NCBI GenBank assembly: GCA_964432945.1
Contig: CAYSPO010000042.1
Coordinates: 1-10,292 of the forward strand
Reading direction: 5' to 3'
From: CAYSPO01 sp964432945
GTDB taxonomy: Bacteria > Bacillota > Clostridia > Tissierellales > Peptoniphilaceae
DNA length: 10,292 bases
Made by a program: the position numbers and the translations under genes. Of this stretch, positions 1 to 8,145 are shown piece after piece. Position 1 is the stretch's first letter. Each line of letters begins with the position of its first letter. The notes below the pieces were generated by a model that saw only the letters and a list, made by a program, of their open reading frames with translations, ran no database searches and had not been told where the DNA came from.

Positions 1-2148
1 ACCTCGAATATCAATTTCAGTTTTTATATTTTTATTCATTCTATTTTTTATAATATTTTTTATATTAGCCTGTGAGCCTTTGGCGGCCTTTGATTTGGTT
101 TTCTCTATTTGATTTATATTTGTATTAATCTTTAATATTCCTATTTCTACAACAAGGTTTCCTTGCTTGTCTGGTAATTCTACTACCTGTCCACTTTGCC
201 CCATAGTTAAAACTTTTACTTCATCACCAAGCTTTAATTCTTCCACGGTATCGGTAGCTTTAACATTTAGAAAACTATAATCTTTTTCATCATATTTTTT
301 ATGACTCTTGTCAAGCTCACTTTTTATCTCATGTGCCCTTTGTATAGATTCTTTATCTGATGATTTTCTAATTTTATTCAATTCTCTAATCGAGCTTTGA
401 GCTTTTTCCTTTGCTTCTTCTAGGATTTCAGCTGCTTCTTTTTTCGCACCTTCAATAATCTTAGCTTTTGATTTTTCTGCTTTAGAAAGCTCTTCTTCAA
501 GTCTTTTTTGAATGATTTTTGCGTCTTTTTCTTTTCTAGCAATTTCTTGTTTTAAATTAGCAATTGTTTTACGATCTTCCTCTATATTAATTAAAGCCTC
601 TTCAAAAGATTTATTCTCTGAAGAAATCATATACTCAGCATCTTTAATTATTTCTATAGGAATTCCTAATCTTTTCGAAATTTCAAAAGCATTAGATTTT
701 CCAACTGTACCAACAGTTAGCTTATATGTCGGCCTAAGGGTATCAAGGTTAAACTCAACAGAAGCATTTTCCACATTTTCAGTGTTTAATGCATAGACTT
801 TAAGTTCAGCATAGTGAGTTGTAGCAATAGTTCTTATATTTTTTCTTCTTAAATGCTCAAGTATAGCTATTGCTAAAGCTGATCCTTCGGTTGGGTCTGT
901 CCCTGCTCCAAGTTCATCAAATAATACAAGTGAATTTTCAGTTATATTTTCCAAAATATCAACTATATTTGTCATATGAGATGAAAATGTAGAAAGAGAT
1001 TGTTCAATACTTTGCTCGTCTCCAATATCTGCATATATATGATCAAAAATAGCAATTTCACTTCCCATATCAGCAGGTATATGAAGACCACTCATTGCCA
1101 TTAATGTAAAAAGTCCTACTGTTTTTAGAGAAACTGTTTTTCCTCCAGTATTTGGCCCTGTAATTAAAAGACTTGTAAAGTCTTCTCCTAGTTCCAAAGA
1201 AATAGGAACTACTTTTTCCCCTATTAGAGGATGTCTTGCGTTAATTAATTTAATATAACCATCTTTATTTAGCTTTGGAGCTACAGCATCCATTTTTTTA
1301 GATAATTTTGCTCTTGCAAAAATAAAATCTAAATCTTCTAAAATATATTGGTTAGCTTGAATTATTTCAGCTTTATCAGCAACTTTTTCTGTTAATAATC
1401 TAAGTATTCTCTCAATTTCTTCTTCTTCCTCTTCAAGAAGAATTTTTATTTCATTATTTACATTAACAACAGCCATAGGTTCGATGAAAACAGTAGCACC
1501 ACTAGCTGAAACATCATGGACTATTCCTTTAAATGTATTTCTATATTGACTTTTTACAGGTACAACATGTCTTCCATCTCTTATAGTAGATATATTATCT
1601 TGTAAATAATCTGCGTTAGACGATACTATTGAATTTATTCTATTTCTTATTTCTATATTTTTATTAGTTAAGCTAGTTCTTATAGACATAAGCCTAGGGC
1701 TTGCATCATCTGCCATTTCATTAGCAGAGATAATTTTTCTTTCAATTTCACTTTGTATGTTTTTTTCCGGACTTAACCTATTTATCATATCTTCTAAAAG
1801 ATTTAAGGTTAAATCTTCGTCTTTTTCACTAAGATATTTTTTTAATTCACTAGAAACCCTTAAGTTTGCACTAACATCTAATAGCGAACTCATAGCAAGT
1901 ACTCCACCTTTTTTAGCATAATTTAAAACTTCGTTTAAGTTAAAAATACCAAAAAGTGGTGGATTTCCTAATTCATTCATAAGAAAACTTGCTTCTTTAG
2001 TTTCTTCTTGTAATTTATTTATTTGCTTAAGACTTTTCAAAGGTCTGATATCAGAGCATTTTTCTTTACCAAGTTTTGATGCAGCTTGAGATTCAAGCAT
2101 CTTGATAACTTTATCATACTCTAAAACCCTCAAAGATTTTTCTATCAT
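1..2148 (-). CDS. mutS2: MutS2 family ATPase/endonuclease, C-terminus beyond window
   Basis: There are 716 codons open from ATG (2146-2148) to the window edge with no stop, so the gene is partial only at its 3' end. The MutS-type ATPase core is intact: Walker A GPNTGGKT at residues 331-338, STFSSHM near 386-392, Walker B LVLFDELGAGTDP at about 407-419, and the TTHYAELK switch at about 443-450. The lever/clamp region lies before it. A long Lys/Glu-rich coiled coil follows at about 510-620, then a KOW-like segment at about 637-680. The last residues, EIDIRG, match the opening of the Smr nuclease domain. Known MutS2 proteins are about 780-790 residues, so roughly 70 are missing. The N-terminal mismatch-recognition domain of MutS1 is absent, as usual for MutS2. 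The family suppresses recombination and in Bacillus subtilis acts on collided ribosomes. The start directly abuts the TAA of the U32 gene; GGGAG at 2157-2161 lies 8 nt upstream. Confidence 0.96.
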   Translation of the reverse strand, partial: MIEKSLRVLEYDKVIKMLESQAASKLGKEKCSDIRPLKSLKQINKLQEETKEASFLMNELGNPPLFGIFNLNEVLNYAKKGGVLAMSSLLDVSANLRVSSELKKYLSEKDEDLTLNLLEDMINRLSPEKNIQSEIERKIISANEMADDASPRLMSIRTSLTNKNIEIRNRINSIVSSNADYLQDNISTIRDGRHVVPVKSQYRNTFKGIVHDVSASGATVFIEPMAVVNVNNEIKILLEEEEEEIERILRLLTEKVADKAEIIQANQYILEDLDFIFARAKLSKKMDAVAPKLNKDGYIKLINARHPLIGEKVVPISLELGEDFTSLLITGPNTGGKTVSLKTVGLFTLMAMSGLHIPADMGSEIAIFDHIYADIGDEQSIEQSLSTFSSHMTNIVDILENITENSLVLFDELGAGTDPTEGSALAIAILEHLRRKNIRTIATTHYAELKVYALNTENVENASVEFNLDTLRPTYKLTVGTVGKSNAFEISKRLGIPIEIIKDAEYMISSENKSFEEALINIEEDRKTIANLKQEIARKEKDAKIIQKRLEEELSKAEKSKAKIIEGAKKEAAEILEEAKEKAQSSIRELNKIRKSSDKESIQRAHEIKSELDKSHKKYDEKDYSFLNVKATDTVEELKLGDEVKVLTMGQSGQVVELPDKQGNLVVEIGILKINTNINQIEKTKSKAAKGSQANIKNIIKNRMNKNIKTEIDIRG

Positions 2149-4127
2149 TTATAGAACTCCCTTTTCAAAATGTCCTTTTCTACTTTCATTAATTTTTTTA
2201 CCTTCAAGAACTAGNNNNNNNNNNNNNNNNNNNNNNNNNNNNNNNNNNNNNNNNNNNNNNNNNNNNNNNNNNNNNNNNNNNNNNNNNNNNNNNNNNNNNN
2301 NNNNNNNNNNNNNNCACCAAGATTCTTACAAGTATTTATACTATAACTATTAAAGATATTAGCATATTCACTTACTATTACTTCCATATCATTAAATTTC
2401 TTAGCAAAAACTATATCCCAAATATTAGATACAACTATGCCTTTGAGTTTATTTTTATTTTTATTAATTAAAGCCTCTAGTTCCTTGTATTCATGATCTT
2501 TTATTACCATAGGTAATTCATAAAAAATATTTCTATTATCTAAAGAGGTTACTCCTTCTAAACTACTTAATAAAATAGAATCCCAATTATATTTCAGTAA
2601 GTTTTTATTCCATTTGTAAGAACGAATAAACTTTACTTCTGATTGATTAATTTCCTGGAAATCTTTCTTTATAAAATTCTTTTTATAATCATTCCTAAAA
2701 AACATCTCTGATACTGCTTGTCTTCTAAGGTTATTTAATAAACTTACAGGCATAAATGATTTATTATCTGTATTTAGAATCAAGTTTTTCAAGTAAAAAT
2801 CTGTATCATTTAATTTAGAAAGTTGTTTTTCTGCCAATTCATAATTTAAGGTTATTTTTTTACCTTCTTCGATATATTCATCTAAAACAACTATATTTTT
2901 GCCATATGGACATATTAATTCTAAAGATGGTTTTTGTCCAACATAGGCAGTTAAAATCATTTCTAAAGGCAGTTTATCGATAATAGGTGTCCTTGTAAAG
3001 TCATTTTCTCTTAATTTTGAATTAAATATCCTATAGACTTTGGTAGAAGAGACAGCATCCGAGAACTTATTTAATATAATTCTATTAGATTTTTTATAAT
3101 CTTTATCTACTGTTAGAGGAAATTTTTTACTCTTTAATTGAATCTCTAAAGTATCTTGAGTAGATGTATCTTGCGAAAGCTCTATATATTTTTCCTTATC
3201 GCCTAATATAATCCCCACTTCGCTTCCTCTTGGAGAATATCCCTTTAGATCTACATAACTATTTCCCTTATCTTCCCCTAATCTTCCTTTAGTAAAACCT
3301 CTATTAGAAACTTCATTAATTAAATATTCGTCAGATCTCCCCATATCTATAAGAGCCTTATAATATTTTGCTGCTCCATATACATATTCTGGTTTTTTCA
3401 TTCTTCCTTCAATTTTAATTGATTTAATACCTAGTTCTTCCAGTTTTATAGCCCCGTATTTACTTGCTAAATCTTTTGGGCTTAAATAAAAGCCCTTCCC
3501 AAGAACTTCTAGGGAAGGTTTTAACAATTCATATTCTTTTCTACAAGGCTGAGCACATCTACCTCTATTACCGCTTCTTCCCCCAATAAAAGAACTCATA
3601 GTACATTTTCCAGAATAAGAAACACATAAAGAACCATGACCAAAAACTTCTAAATCAATATCAGAATTTCTGCTTATAAATTCAATTTCATCTAGGCTTA
3701 GCTCTCTAGCAAGTATAATTCTATTTGCTCCTAGTTTTTGTAGTGTATTCACAGCGTATAGGTTATTAGCAGAAAGCTGGGTGCTGCAATGAAACTCGAT
3801 ATCCTTATAGGTATTTGATGCTAAATTTAATAGACCTATATCTTGGATAATGATAGCCTTTACTCCAATTCTAGCAAGATTACCTATTAGTTCAAGTGCC
3901 TCAGACATTTCGCTTTCTTTTATCAACGTATTTACAGTAACATGAACATTCACACCCCTAAGCTTAGAACTAGCAACCATTTCGGCGATTTCATCAAGAT
4001 TAAAATTACTAGCATAGGCTCTAGCACCAAAAGATTTTGATGCTAGAAAAACTGCGTCCGCTCCTCCTAAAAGAGCAGCATTAAACATTTCCTTATTGCC
4101 AACTGGTGCTAATATTTCAATGGACAT
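2149..4127 (-). CDS. U32 family protein with DUF3656-like region (RlhA/TrhP-like RNA hydroxylase), interrupted by assembly gap
   Basis: Residues 1-604 are readable from ATG at 4127. The N-terminal TIM-barrel carries the U32 signature EVFGHGSLC...GKC at 160-175. Cys168, Cys175, Cys191 and Cys195 are candidate Fe-S ligands, by analogy with UbiU. IEGRMKKPEYV at 239-249 is also typical. A DUF3656-like region spans about 385-480, with LLNNLRRQAVSEM near 463-475, and a second barrel-like domain follows. The sequence then enters the N run. After it, 21 codons and TAA (2149-2151) encode a tail ending GHFEKGVL, which resembles the family's usual C-terminal GHFxRGV. Counting the Ns literally would give a false TAG at 2211-2213. 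Relatives RlhA and TrhP hydroxylate 23S rRNA C2501 and tRNA U34; despite the old 'peptidase/collagenase' label I infer RNA modification, but the substrate is unknown. The ATG overlaps the zapA stop by one base (TAATG), suggesting translational coupling. Confidence 0.92.
2215..2314. other. Assembly gap (100 Ns) inside the U32 gene
   Basis: Exactly 100 consecutive Ns, the conventional placeholder for a gap of unknown length. On the upstream side, 604 codons plus one base are read before the gap. On the downstream side, the frame that gives the recognisable C-terminus begins a codon at 2214. If the flanks are correct, the true gap length must leave remainder 2 when divided by 3, which 100 does not. 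From the usual size of DUF3656-containing U32 proteins as I recall it, roughly 100-150 codons may be hidden here; this size is an inference. Confidence 0.97.
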
Positions 4128-4669
4128 TAATTATCACCATTTATTTTTTTATTTAGTTCTTGGCAAGATTTTTGAAGTTCAAACATTTCTGTTTGAATTT
4201 TACTTAAATTATCTGTAAATTCTTTAACTTGATTTTCTCTTTGGGCTAAGTCAGCTTCAGTCTCAGCTTGTTTTTCTTCTATAGCTCTTTTTTGCTTATT
4301 CATTTCGCTTATTGTATTTAACGAAGAAACTAAATCATCTTTCAAGTTATCACAAGATGTTTTTAAATCTTCATTTTCATCTTTTAATTTACTAATTTCT
4401 TCTATCATAGAATCATATTTTTCTTTAGGTCCAATAGATTCTTGTTTTAATTCTTCGCAGGCTTTCCTAGACTCAAATAATTCTGCGGTAATATTCATTA
4501 GAGTTAGGATATTAATCATATTTTGATTTAGCCTGTTATTTTTGCTCATAATATCAGATAAAACTTTATCAACATAAGCAGCAATTTCTTTAGTTGTTTT
4601 AGGCTCGGCATCAGCTACAATTGTATAGTTGATACCTCCAATCATGACATCTACTTTATTTGAGTCCAT
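4127..4669 (-). CDS. zapA: Cell division protein ZapA with extended coiled-coil tail
   Basis: ZapA binds FtsZ and promotes bundling of the Z-ring at midcell. Residues about 4-75 are the ZapA domain: a short strand-rich start (VDVMIGGINYTI, 6-17), the KEIAAYVDKVLSDI helix at 27-40 and an LTLMNITAELFE helix near 55-66. The protein is 180 residues, well beyond the roughly 85-110 of the Bacillus subtilis and E. coli proteins. The extra part, about 80-176, is rich in Lys, Glu, Asn and Gln and reads as one long coiled coil with no membrane segment. The ATG is 6 nt downstream of the pheT stop, with AGG at 4673-4675 as a modest ribosome binding site. The TAA shares its final A with the ATG of the U32 gene. 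Position directly after pheT is common for zapA in Firmicutes. The N-terminal assignment is firm; the role of the tail is unknown. Confidence 0.9.
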   Translation of the reverse strand: MDSNKVDVMIGGINYTIVADAEPKTTKEIAAYVDKVLSDIMSKNNRLNQNMINILTLMNITAELFESRKACEELKQESIGPKEKYDSMIEEISKLKDENEDLKTSCDNLKDDLVSSLNTISEMNKQKRAIEEKQAETEADLAQRENQVKEFTDNLSKIQTEMFELQKSCQELNKKINGDN

Positions 4670-4675
4670 ATTTAC

Positions 4676-7042
4676 CTACTTTCTTAGATATATATCATTA
4701 TCTTCCAATTTTTCAATTATTTTTTCTTGAATTTTATTTACTTCTTTATCTACTAAAGTTCTATCTTTAGCTCTATATATTATTTCATAAGTTAAAGATT
4801 TTTTATCATCTTCAATTTGTTCTCCTGTATATATATCTGCTAGTCTTATACCTTCTAAAATTTCTGGTGCATCATCTAGGATTATAGACTTAATAAATGA
4901 ATGTGTTACATCCTTATCTACCACTAAAGAAAGATCTCTATATATAGCTGGGAATTTAATTATTTTTTCATAAGTTATTTGTGTATTAGTTAAATCATTA
5001 ATTAAATCCATATCTACTTCTAAAGCATATACTCTTTTATTAATAGAAAACTCTTCTCTCGTTTGATATGAAATTTCCCCCATTAAGCCTAGGCTATTTT
5101 CACCTACAAACATTTCTGCACATCTTCCAGCATGATAAAGTTCAATATCTTCTCTAGGAACAAATTCTATATTCCTTATGCCCACTCTAGACATAAGAGT
5201 TACAAAATCAGCTTTGAAAGAATAAAAATCAACATTTCCATAGGATGTAACAACTAATCTTCTTTTTTCTATTTCATCAAATTCGCCTTTTATAAATACA
5301 TTTCCTATCTCAAAAGTAGAAAATTCCTTACAATTATTATTAAGATTTCTAGAGATAATCTCTAAGTGATTAGGTAAGATGCTAGTTCTCATAACAGAGA
5401 ATTCTTCTCCCAATGGATTTTGTAGTTTAATAAAATCACATAGCTCACTATCATTAATACCTGATCTTACATTTAATTTAGGACTAACAAAAGAATAAGT
5501 AAGAACCTCAGAATATCCTAAAGCAAATAAATCATTCTTTAGCCTATATTCTTTAGACTTATTTGAAGACATTTTCCCTTTAGATAACTTTCCTACAAGA
5601 GCTTTAGGCTCTATGTTATGGAATCCATAAATTCTACCAATCTCTTCTATTAAATCTTCTTCTATTTCAATATCTGATCTAAAACTAGGTACACTTACAA
5701 GAGCAGTATCCCTTTTATCTTCTACCTTAAACTCTAGTCTTTCTAGATAGTTTATCATTTTATCTTTAGATAAATCAGTTCCTAAAAGTTCATTTGTCCT
5801 ATTGTATCTTAACTCTACTTGATTTTCTTCTTCTTTAAGTTTATCTATAACTATAAAGTTACTTGAAGATCTACCTGCTCCTAGTTCTTTTACAAGAAAA
5901 GCCACTCTATCTGCTGCATCTTGACAAAAGCTTGGGCTAACTCCTTTTTCAAATCTTGAAGATGCTTCGCTTCTTAATCCTAACCTTGCTGAAGTTTTTC
6001 TTATTTGAGCCTTGTTAAAGCTTGCAGACTCTATAAGAATGTTCTTGGTTGAATTTGTGACTTCTGTATCTAATCCACCCATAATTCCAGCTAAGCCTAT
6101 TATTTTTTCTCCATCTTTTATTATTATATCGCCTTCTTCTAGCTTTCTTGTTTCTGAATCTAAACTAGTAAGAGTATCCGAGTCTTTGGCTTCTTCAACT
6201 TTAATTTCTTTTCCAGCTAATTTGTCTAAATCATAAGCATGTAAAGGTTGACCATACTCAAGCATTACATAATTAGTTATATCAACTATATTATTAATAG
6301 GTCTTATTCCTGATTTCATTAGGTATGTTTGCATCCAAGTAGGAGATTCTTCAATTTTAACATCAGTAATTGCTGATAAAACTAATTTATCGCATTTATC
6401 TGTATTAATTTCACCTGAAAACTCTACTTCATTAGCTTCTTTTGTTCTATAAGATAAAGGGTATTCTAGTTTCTCATCAACTGCTGCTGCAGCTTCTCTA
6501 GCCATACCTAAAACAGAAAGACAATCTGGCCTATTAGGAGTGATTTCAAGTTCTATAACTTCATCATTAAATCCTAGAGCTTCTGATACAGGCGTTCCAG
6601 CTTCAAAATCACCTTTTAAAAGTACTATTCCATCTTTATAATCTTTAGGAATAAGGGAGTCTGATATGCCTAGTTCTTGATAAGAGCAGCACATTCCGTT
6701 AGATTCTACTCCCCTTAGTTTGCTTTTTTTAATTTTCATACCATCATTTACAATAGCACCTTCAAGTGCAACCATAACAAAAGCATCTTTTTCAATATTC
6801 GGTGCACCTGTAACTATTTGTAGTATTTCATTGCCTACATCTATTTTTGTAACCACAAGTTTATCTGCATCTGGGTGTTTCTCAATTTCCAAAACCTTCC
6901 CCACAACAATATTATCTAAACCTTCAGAAAAGTCTTTAATCGACTCAACATGAGATCCTGAAAGAGTTAATTTATCAGCAAGTTCCCTTGTAGTGATATC
7001 TACATCAACATATTTTTTCATCCAATTAATAGCTAGTAACAT
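4676..7042 (-). CDS. pheT: Phenylalanyl-tRNA synthetase beta subunit
   Basis: Beta chain of the cytoplasmic alpha2-beta2 enzyme that charges tRNA-Phe. At 788 residues it is full length (E. coli has 795). Domains in order: N-terminal B1 and tRNA-binding (EMAP/OB-like) domain at about 40-150 with HPDADKL at 56-62; ITPNRPDCLSVLGMARE at 167-183; the B3/B4 editing region at about 210-390, including RPINNIVDITNYVMLEYGQP (247-266) and GLAGIMGG (316-323); the B5 region around 405-475, with SFRSDIEIEEDLIEEIGRIYG at 453-473; a catalytic-like core; and the anticodon-binding FDX-ACB domain from KFPAIYRDLSLVV (696) to the end. No key segment is missing. ATG is preceded at 8 nt by AAGGAG (7051-7056), which overlaps the pheS stop codon, so the two subunits are probably made by coupled translation from one mRNA. 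Confidence 0.98.
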   Translation of the reverse strand: MLLAINWMKKYVDVDITTRELADKLTLSGSHVESIKDFSEGLDNIVVGKVLEIEKHPDADKLVVTKIDVGNEILQIVTGAPNIEKDAFVMVALEGAIVNDGMKIKKSKLRGVESNGMCCSYQELGISDSLIPKDYKDGIVLLKGDFEAGTPVSEALGFNDEVIELEITPNRPDCLSVLGMAREAAAAVDEKLEYPLSYRTKEANEVEFSGEINTDKCDKLVLSAITDVKIEESPTWMQTYLMKSGIRPINNIVDITNYVMLEYGQPLHAYDLDKLAGKEIKVEEAKDSDTLTSLDSETRKLEEGDIIIKDGEKIIGLAGIMGGLDTEVTNSTKNILIESASFNKAQIRKTSARLGLRSEASSRFEKGVSPSFCQDAADRVAFLVKELGAGRSSSNFIVIDKLKEEENQVELRYNRTNELLGTDLSKDKMINYLERLEFKVEDKRDTALVSVPSFRSDIEIEEDLIEEIGRIYGFHNIEPKALVGKLSKGKMSSNKSKEYRLKNDLFALGYSEVLTYSFVSPKLNVRSGINDSELCDFIKLQNPLGEEFSVMRTSILPNHLEIISRNLNNNCKEFSTFEIGNVFIKGEFDEIEKRRLVVTSYGNVDFYSFKADFVTLMSRVGIRNIEFVPREDIELYHAGRCAEMFVGENSLGLMGEISYQTREEFSINKRVYALEVDMDLINDLTNTQITYEKIIKFPAIYRDLSLVVDKDVTHSFIKSIILDDAPEILEGIRLADIYTGEQIEDDKKSLTYEIIYRAKDRTLVDKEVNKIQEKIIEKLEDNDIYLRK

Positions 7043-7054
7043 ATTTTTCTCTCC

Positions 7055-8077
7055 TTAAAATTGTTTCAAGAATCTTGCGTCATTATCGTATAAAAGCCTA
7101 ATATTATCTAATCCATATTTAACCATGGTAATTCTATCTATTCCCATACCAAAGGCAAATCCAGAATATTTATTAGGATCTATGCCACAAGCTGATAATA
7201 CATTAGGATGAACCATACCGCAGCCTAAGAGCTCCATATCCCAGCCAGTATAATCACATACTGAACAACCTTTACCGTGACATTCCATACATGAAATATC
7301 TACTTCTGCACTTGGTTCTGTAAACGGAAAATTATGAGGTCTAAATCTAGTTTTGATATCATCACCAAAGAAATTTCTTACAAAAGTATTTAGAGTTTCT
7401 ATTAAATTAGCCATAGTTACGCCTTCATCAACTACTAAGCATTCAATTTGATGAAACATAGGTGAATGAGTATCATCAACATCATCAACTCTAAAAGTTC
7501 TTCCTGCTGAAACCATTTTTATAGGTGGATTGAATTCTTTCATATACCTAACTTGAACTGGTGAAGTATGTGTTCTTAAAAGATGTTCTTCATCTATGTA
7601 GAAAGTATCGGATGGTCCAATAGATGGGTGATCTTTTGGGAAATTTAGAAAAGTAAAGTTATTTTCTACTAATTCAATTTCTGGCCCATCAACCACATCA
7701 AAGCCCATTTCTCTAAACATTAGCTCAAGTTCTTCTATTGTTTGGTTAAGAGGATGTCTATGTCCAATTTCTGCAGTTTTCAAATCAGCAGTAACATCTA
7801 GTTTCTCAGCTTTAATTTTTGTATTTAGAAATTCTTTATTTAAAGACTCAACCTTATCAGTTAAGAATTCTTCTAATTCTTCTTTGATTTCGTTAGCAAG
7901 CTTACCGATTAGAGGTCTTTCTTCGGCAGAAAGAGAACCCATGCCTTTTAATAGGTTAGTTAACTCTCCTTTTTTACCAAAAATATTAACTCTAATTTCT
8001 TCTAATTCATTTATATTGGTTGAATTTTCTACAGCTTGTGAAACCCTTGATTTAAGTTCATTTAATTCTTGCTTCAT
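7055..8077 (-). CDS. pheS: Phenylalanyl-tRNA synthetase alpha subunit
   Basis: Catalytic alpha chain of PheRS, which makes Phe-AMP and transfers Phe to tRNA-Phe. I chose the ATG at 8075-8077 (340 residues, starting MKQELNELKSRVSQ) because GGAGGT at 8082-8087 sits just upstream and the length and N-terminus match the family. An in-frame ATG at 8119 would add 14 residues but falls inside the promoter. The N-terminal coiled coil covers about 1-90. Class II motifs follow: GHRHPLNQ (105-112), LLRTHTSPVQVR (166-177), motif 2 GRTFRVDDVDDTHSPMFHQIE (192-212) and motif 3 GFAFGMGIDR (306-315). The Ala in GFA probably corresponds to E. coli Ala294 in the Phe pocket. A CxxC-x4-CxxC cluster (Cys263, 266, 271, 274) before GTGW-like TGWDMELLG suggests a metal knuckle of the kind I recall from Bacillus-type PheS. 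Confidence 0.97.
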   Translation of the reverse strand: MKQELNELKSRVSQAVENSTNINELEEIRVNIFGKKGELTNLLKGMGSLSAEERPLIGKLANEIKEELEEFLTDKVESLNKEFLNTKIKAEKLDVTADLKTAEIGHRHPLNQTIEELELMFREMGFDVVDGPEIELVENNFTFLNFPKDHPSIGPSDTFYIDEEHLLRTHTSPVQVRYMKEFNPPIKMVSAGRTFRVDDVDDTHSPMFHQIECLVVDEGVTMANLIETLNTFVRNFFGDDIKTRFRPHNFPFTEPSAEVDISCMECHGKGCSVCDYTGWDMELLGCGMVHPNVLSACGIDPNKYSGFAFGMGIDRITMVKYGLDNIRLLYDNDARFLKQF

Positions 8078-8081
8078 TTTA

Positions 8082-8087
8082 ACCTCC
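8082..8087 (-). promoter_or_regulatory. Strong ribosome binding site that decides the pheS start
   Basis: GGAGGT on the minus strand lies 4 nt before the ATG at 8075-8077. This is the best Shine-Dalgarno match in the region. It supports the 340-residue PheS over longer in-frame starts upstream. Confidence 0.85.
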
Positions 8088-8107
8088 ATATTTTTCCTAC
8101 TCTTTTC

Positions 8108-8135
8108 ATTATATATCATGTAGAAGTTTTTTCAA
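8108..8135 (-). promoter_or_regulatory. Promoter of pheS (TTGAAA - 16 nt - TATAAT)
   Basis: Minus-strand -35 TTGAAA (8130-8135) and a perfect -10 TATAAT (8108-8113) are separated by 16 nt. The predicted start near 8101 leaves a leader of only about 24 nt before pheS. A 6-bp inverted repeat with a 4-nt spacer (AAGTTT/AAACTT, 8124-8139) covers the -35 element; it could be an operator or just chance in AT-rich DNA. No T-box can fit in such a short leader. Confidence 0.65.
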
Positions 8136-8145
8136 ACTTTCATAG

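Noticed and set aside
512..796. 94-codon plus-strand open frame within mutS2
   Set aside because: It is a complement of the MutS2 ATPase tail and coiled coil, with no family resemblance.
2211..2213. TAG as the stop of the U32 gene
   Set aside because: It is in frame only if the gap is really 100 nt. The other frame gives a typical U32 C-terminus ending at TAA 2149-2151, directly before mutS2.
2102..2353. Apparent plus-strand reading frame spanning the N run
   Set aside because: It consists mostly of undetermined bases and lies opposite the U32 and mutS2 genes; there is no coding evidence.
8078..8119. Longer PheS starting at the ATG near 8119
   Set aside because: That ATG overlaps the predicted -10 box, lacks a good binding site, and adds 14 residues not typical of PheS. 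GGAGGT before 8077 decides the start.
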